Below, piece by piece: positions 6,929 through 8,119 of a DNA stretch of 8,119 nucleotides (positions within the stretch are counted from its first letter, which is position 1; each line of letters opens with the position of its first letter). The stretch covers positions 1 through 8,119 of the forward strand of contig CAKZMS010000537.1 in NCBI GenBank assembly GCA_937128785.1, in the 5' to 3' direction. Origin of the DNA: an uncultured Opitutaceae bacterium. GTDB taxonomy: Bacteria; Verrucomicrobiota; Verrucomicrobiia; Opitutales; Opitutaceae. Under the pieces are notes generated by a model. The model saw only the letters and a program-made list of their open reading frames with translations. It was not told the origin of the DNA and did no database searches. The position numbers were made by a program, and so were the translations under genes.

Positions 6929-7680
6929 GAGGCGGAAAGCTCGTAGCTTAGCACACTCAGGGCGTAAACGGCAGCGGTCTCACACCTCAGCACCAGCGGG
7001 CCGAGGGTGATGGGCTGGAATCCGGCGCTTTGGGCGATGCTCATCTCACTGGGGGTGAAATCGCCTTCCGGGCCGATCGCCCACAGCACCCGGCGAGGGG
7101 GGCGGCCCAGTTGGGCGGTGCTCTCGGCCAAAACGCCCTTCAACGGCTTGGCCCCGGGGTGGAGGCTGGCGATGAGTTTAAGATCATACTCTCCAGGGTG
7201 TTCAAAAAACCCTGCCACCTTTTGCAGTGGTTGGATGGTGGGCAGCCACGGGTTACCACACTGCTTGGCTCCCTCGAGGGCGGCGGTATTCCATTTCTCC
7301 TGCTTCTTGTCCGAGCGGCTGGCGTCGAGGTGCACCTGAGTCCGCTCACTTTGCAGCGGAATTACCTCATGGGCACCGATTTCGGTGGCTTTGCGCACGA
7401 TGGATTCGAACGTGTTCCCCTTCGGCAGGGCCTGCGCGAGGCTGATCTGGTGGGGCAGGGGCGAAGCGGTTTGGGAAAAGCGCACACTGAGTTCGGCCGC
7501 CTTCTTGGAATCCTTGATCAGCTCACAAATCCACTCTGTGCCATTGCCGTTAAAGACCACGACGGTGGCTCCGGCGCGTGCGCGGTTCACGGCGACCAGA
7601 TGGTGCGACTCTGCTGCATCCAATTGGATGACACGTGGTTCCTGTTCAGCGGGGGAGCAAAAGGCGCGGAAATCGGACAT
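6925..7680 (-). CDS. rsmE: 16S rRNA (uracil(1498)-N3)-methyltransferase RsmE
   Basis: This 251-residue protein has a normal length for RsmE, a SPOUT-class enzyme that uses S-adenosylmethionine to methylate N3 of U1498 in helix 44 of 16S rRNA in the assembled small subunit. The N-terminal PUA-like RNA-binding domain covers about residues 1-70 (SHHLVAVNRARAGATVVVFNGNG). The SPOUT domain follows with LPKGNTFESIVRKATEIGAHEVIPLQSERTQV near 85-117 and EGAKQCGNPWLP. The SAM-binding knot has AIGPEGDFTPSE at 201-212 and LGPLVLRCETAA at 226-237. In the last motif relatives usually read LGxRILRxETA; here the first arginine is leucine, a mild deviation. The ATG at 7680 gives the expected start. The gene is first in a two-gene unit with the peptidase. 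A promoter should lie between 7681 and the hairpin at 7734, but I cannot point to convincing -35 and -10 boxes. Confidence 0.95.
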   Translation of the reverse strand: MSDFRAFCSPAEQEPRVIQLDAAESHHLVAVNRARAGATVVVFNGNGTEWICELIKDSKKAAELSVRFSQTASPLPHQISLAQALPKGNTFESIVRKATEIGAHEVIPLQSERTQVHLDASRSDKKQEKWNTAALEGAKQCGNPWLPTIQPLQKVAGFFEHPGEYDLKLIASLHPGAKPLKGVLAESTAQLGRPPRRVLWAIGPEGDFTPSEMSIAQSAGFQPITLGPLVLRCETAAVYALSVLSYELSAS

Positions 7681-7723
7681 GATTATTCAGGCCTAAATGG
7701 CCGTCGCTGAGAGTCGAGGTCCG

Positions 7724-7766
7724 AAAAAACAGGAAGGGCGCCACAGCCAAAAACCAGGGCGCCCTT
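7724..7766 (-). terminator. Terminator-like hairpin for leftward transcription
   Basis: AAGGGCGCC (7734-7742) and GGCGCCCTT (7758-7766) form a perfect 9-bp stem around a 15-nt loop. Read leftward, the stem is followed after four bases by six T (complement of A at 7724-7729). On the plus strand no T-run follows, so the orientation is minus. It lies just upstream of rsmE and would end a leftward transcript coming from the right, although no leftward gene is visible there. Confidence 0.5.
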
Positions 7767-7852
7767 ACCGACTAATCTAACTACAAACTATGAACTAAAC
7801 CAAAGAACAATTATCTAACAGTGAGGAAGACGACGTCGGGCGGGATTCGTTC

Positions 7853-7881
7853 AAAATATCCGAACTTTTTTTGGATATTTT
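7853..7881. repeat. AT-rich perfect inverted repeat
   Basis: AAAATATCC (7853-7861) and GGATATTTT (7873-7881) are exact reverse complements separated by 11 bases that include a T-run. It could be an operator or a weak hairpin. It is AT-rich compared with its surroundings, as promoter regions often are. No known regulator site is recognised. Confidence 0.45.
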
Positions 7882-7947
7882 CCTAAACGATTTTCAGTGA
7901 GGTCTTTTGCCGCCGTGGAAATGGCCATGAACAGAAATTTAATTCAT

Positions 7948-8021
7948 GTGAAACGGGCAAAAATCGCGGCTCGGCGTGAGATATCTTCGTTAACGCACCC
8001 AAAGGACGCTCCACTCCACCG
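7948..8021 (-). repeat. Degraded, inverted piece of the repeat family
   Basis: On the minus strand, 8021-8009 reads CGGTGGAGTGGAG, identical to 1470-1482 of copy 1. 8000-7986 reads GGGTGCGTTAACGAA, close to GGGTGCGTTCACGAA of copy 2 (4663-4677). GTGAAACGG at 7948-7956 (plus strand) also occurs in the reverse complement of copies 1 and 2 at nearly the same distance. The bases between are mostly diverged, so this is an old or partial copy; its outer limits are uncertain. Confidence 0.55.
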
Positions 8022-8050
8022 TTGGGGTGGAACGAAGTTAACGAAGCCCT

Positions 8051-8119
8051 GACGGGGTCAGCGTCGTTAAAATGTTAATGTCGTCGGAGACGAAATTGAT
8101 GTTTTACGACCGGATCCCC
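8051..8119 (-). repeat. Divergent inverted copy of the repeat, cut by the window edge
   Basis: The plus strand from GACGGGGT (8051) to TTTTACGAC (8102-8110) aligns with the reverse complement of 1565-1507 in copy 1, sharing GACGGGGT, GTCGTT-AAAA, a central CGGAG and the final TTTT-ACGAC. Sequence identity is modest, but the hairpin is kept: 8063-8078 pairs with 8096-8110 through 15 pairs (three of them G-T wobbles) and one bulged base (T8068) around a 17-nt loop. The copy appears to continue past the right edge. Confidence 0.6.

Larger units (their letters stand above)
7681..8119. other. Gene-free stretch at the right edge
   Basis: No open reading frame here has a believable coding character on either strand; the only notable start, ATG at 7790, stops after two codons. 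The stretch contains a terminator-like hairpin (7724-7766), an AT-rich inverted repeat (7853-7881), a degraded repeat piece (7948-8021), a further hairpin (8015-8031: TCCACC, five bases, GGTGGA) nested inside the inverted pair CTTCGTTAAC (7985-7994) and GTTAACGAAG (8037-8046), and the start of another repeat copy (8051-8119). It may be the upstream region of a gene to the right, or encode an untranslated RNA. Confidence 0.6.

Noticed and set aside
7690..7702. GGCC-TAAAT-GGCC palindrome upstream of rsmE
   Set aside because: A four-base inverted pair is too short to call as an operator.

Overview
This is an 8.1 kb bacterial chromosomal window of fairly high GC content. It has five recognisable genes, all of ordinary families, and an unusual amount of structured repeat DNA between them. 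No ribosomal RNA, tRNA, CRISPR array, phage gene or transposase is visible. Start codons are mostly not preceded by a clear Shine-Dalgarno sequence. That, together with the gene families and the style of the intergenic repeats, makes me think of Verrucomicrobiota (Opitutales-like), but this is an impression and not a demonstrated placement.

Layout. Plus strand: the C-terminal part of a group II PLP-dependent decarboxylase (1-815, start outside the window), then a GNAT-type acetyltransferase (888-1370). A 331-bp gap follows that holds repeat copy 1. Next comes a two-gene operon for a periplasmic molybdenum hydroxylase: a Tat-exported large molybdopterin subunit (1702-4017, IorB-like) and a small 2Fe-2S subunit (4041-4499, IorA-like). 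A 344-bp gap between convergent genes holds one terminator for each side and repeat copy 2. Minus strand: rsmE (7680-6925) overlaps by 4 bp a secreted prolyl-oligopeptidase family serine peptidase (6928-4844). The last ~440 bp (7681-8119) contain no gene. They hold a terminator-like hairpin, an AT-rich inverted repeat and two more divergent pieces of the repeat family in inverted orientation.

How the genes work together. The two oxidoreductase subunits form one enzyme: substrate oxidation at Mo in the large subunit, electron exit through two 2Fe-2S clusters in the small one. The electron acceptor and the cofactor-insertion chaperone are not in the window. rsmE and the peptidase are translationally coupled but have no obvious shared pathway.

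The most interesting item is the repeat family. Two copies 3,180 bp apart align without gaps over 160 bp with 18 differences, and almost all differences lie outside a hairpin segment. A third, inverted and much more divergent copy at the right edge keeps the same hairpin by using wobble pairs. This suggests a mobile or RNA-structured intergenic element. A second oddity is the acetyltransferase, whose central core segment has lost most of its expected hydrophobic residues without any frameshift. I do not see a convincing new multi-gene system.
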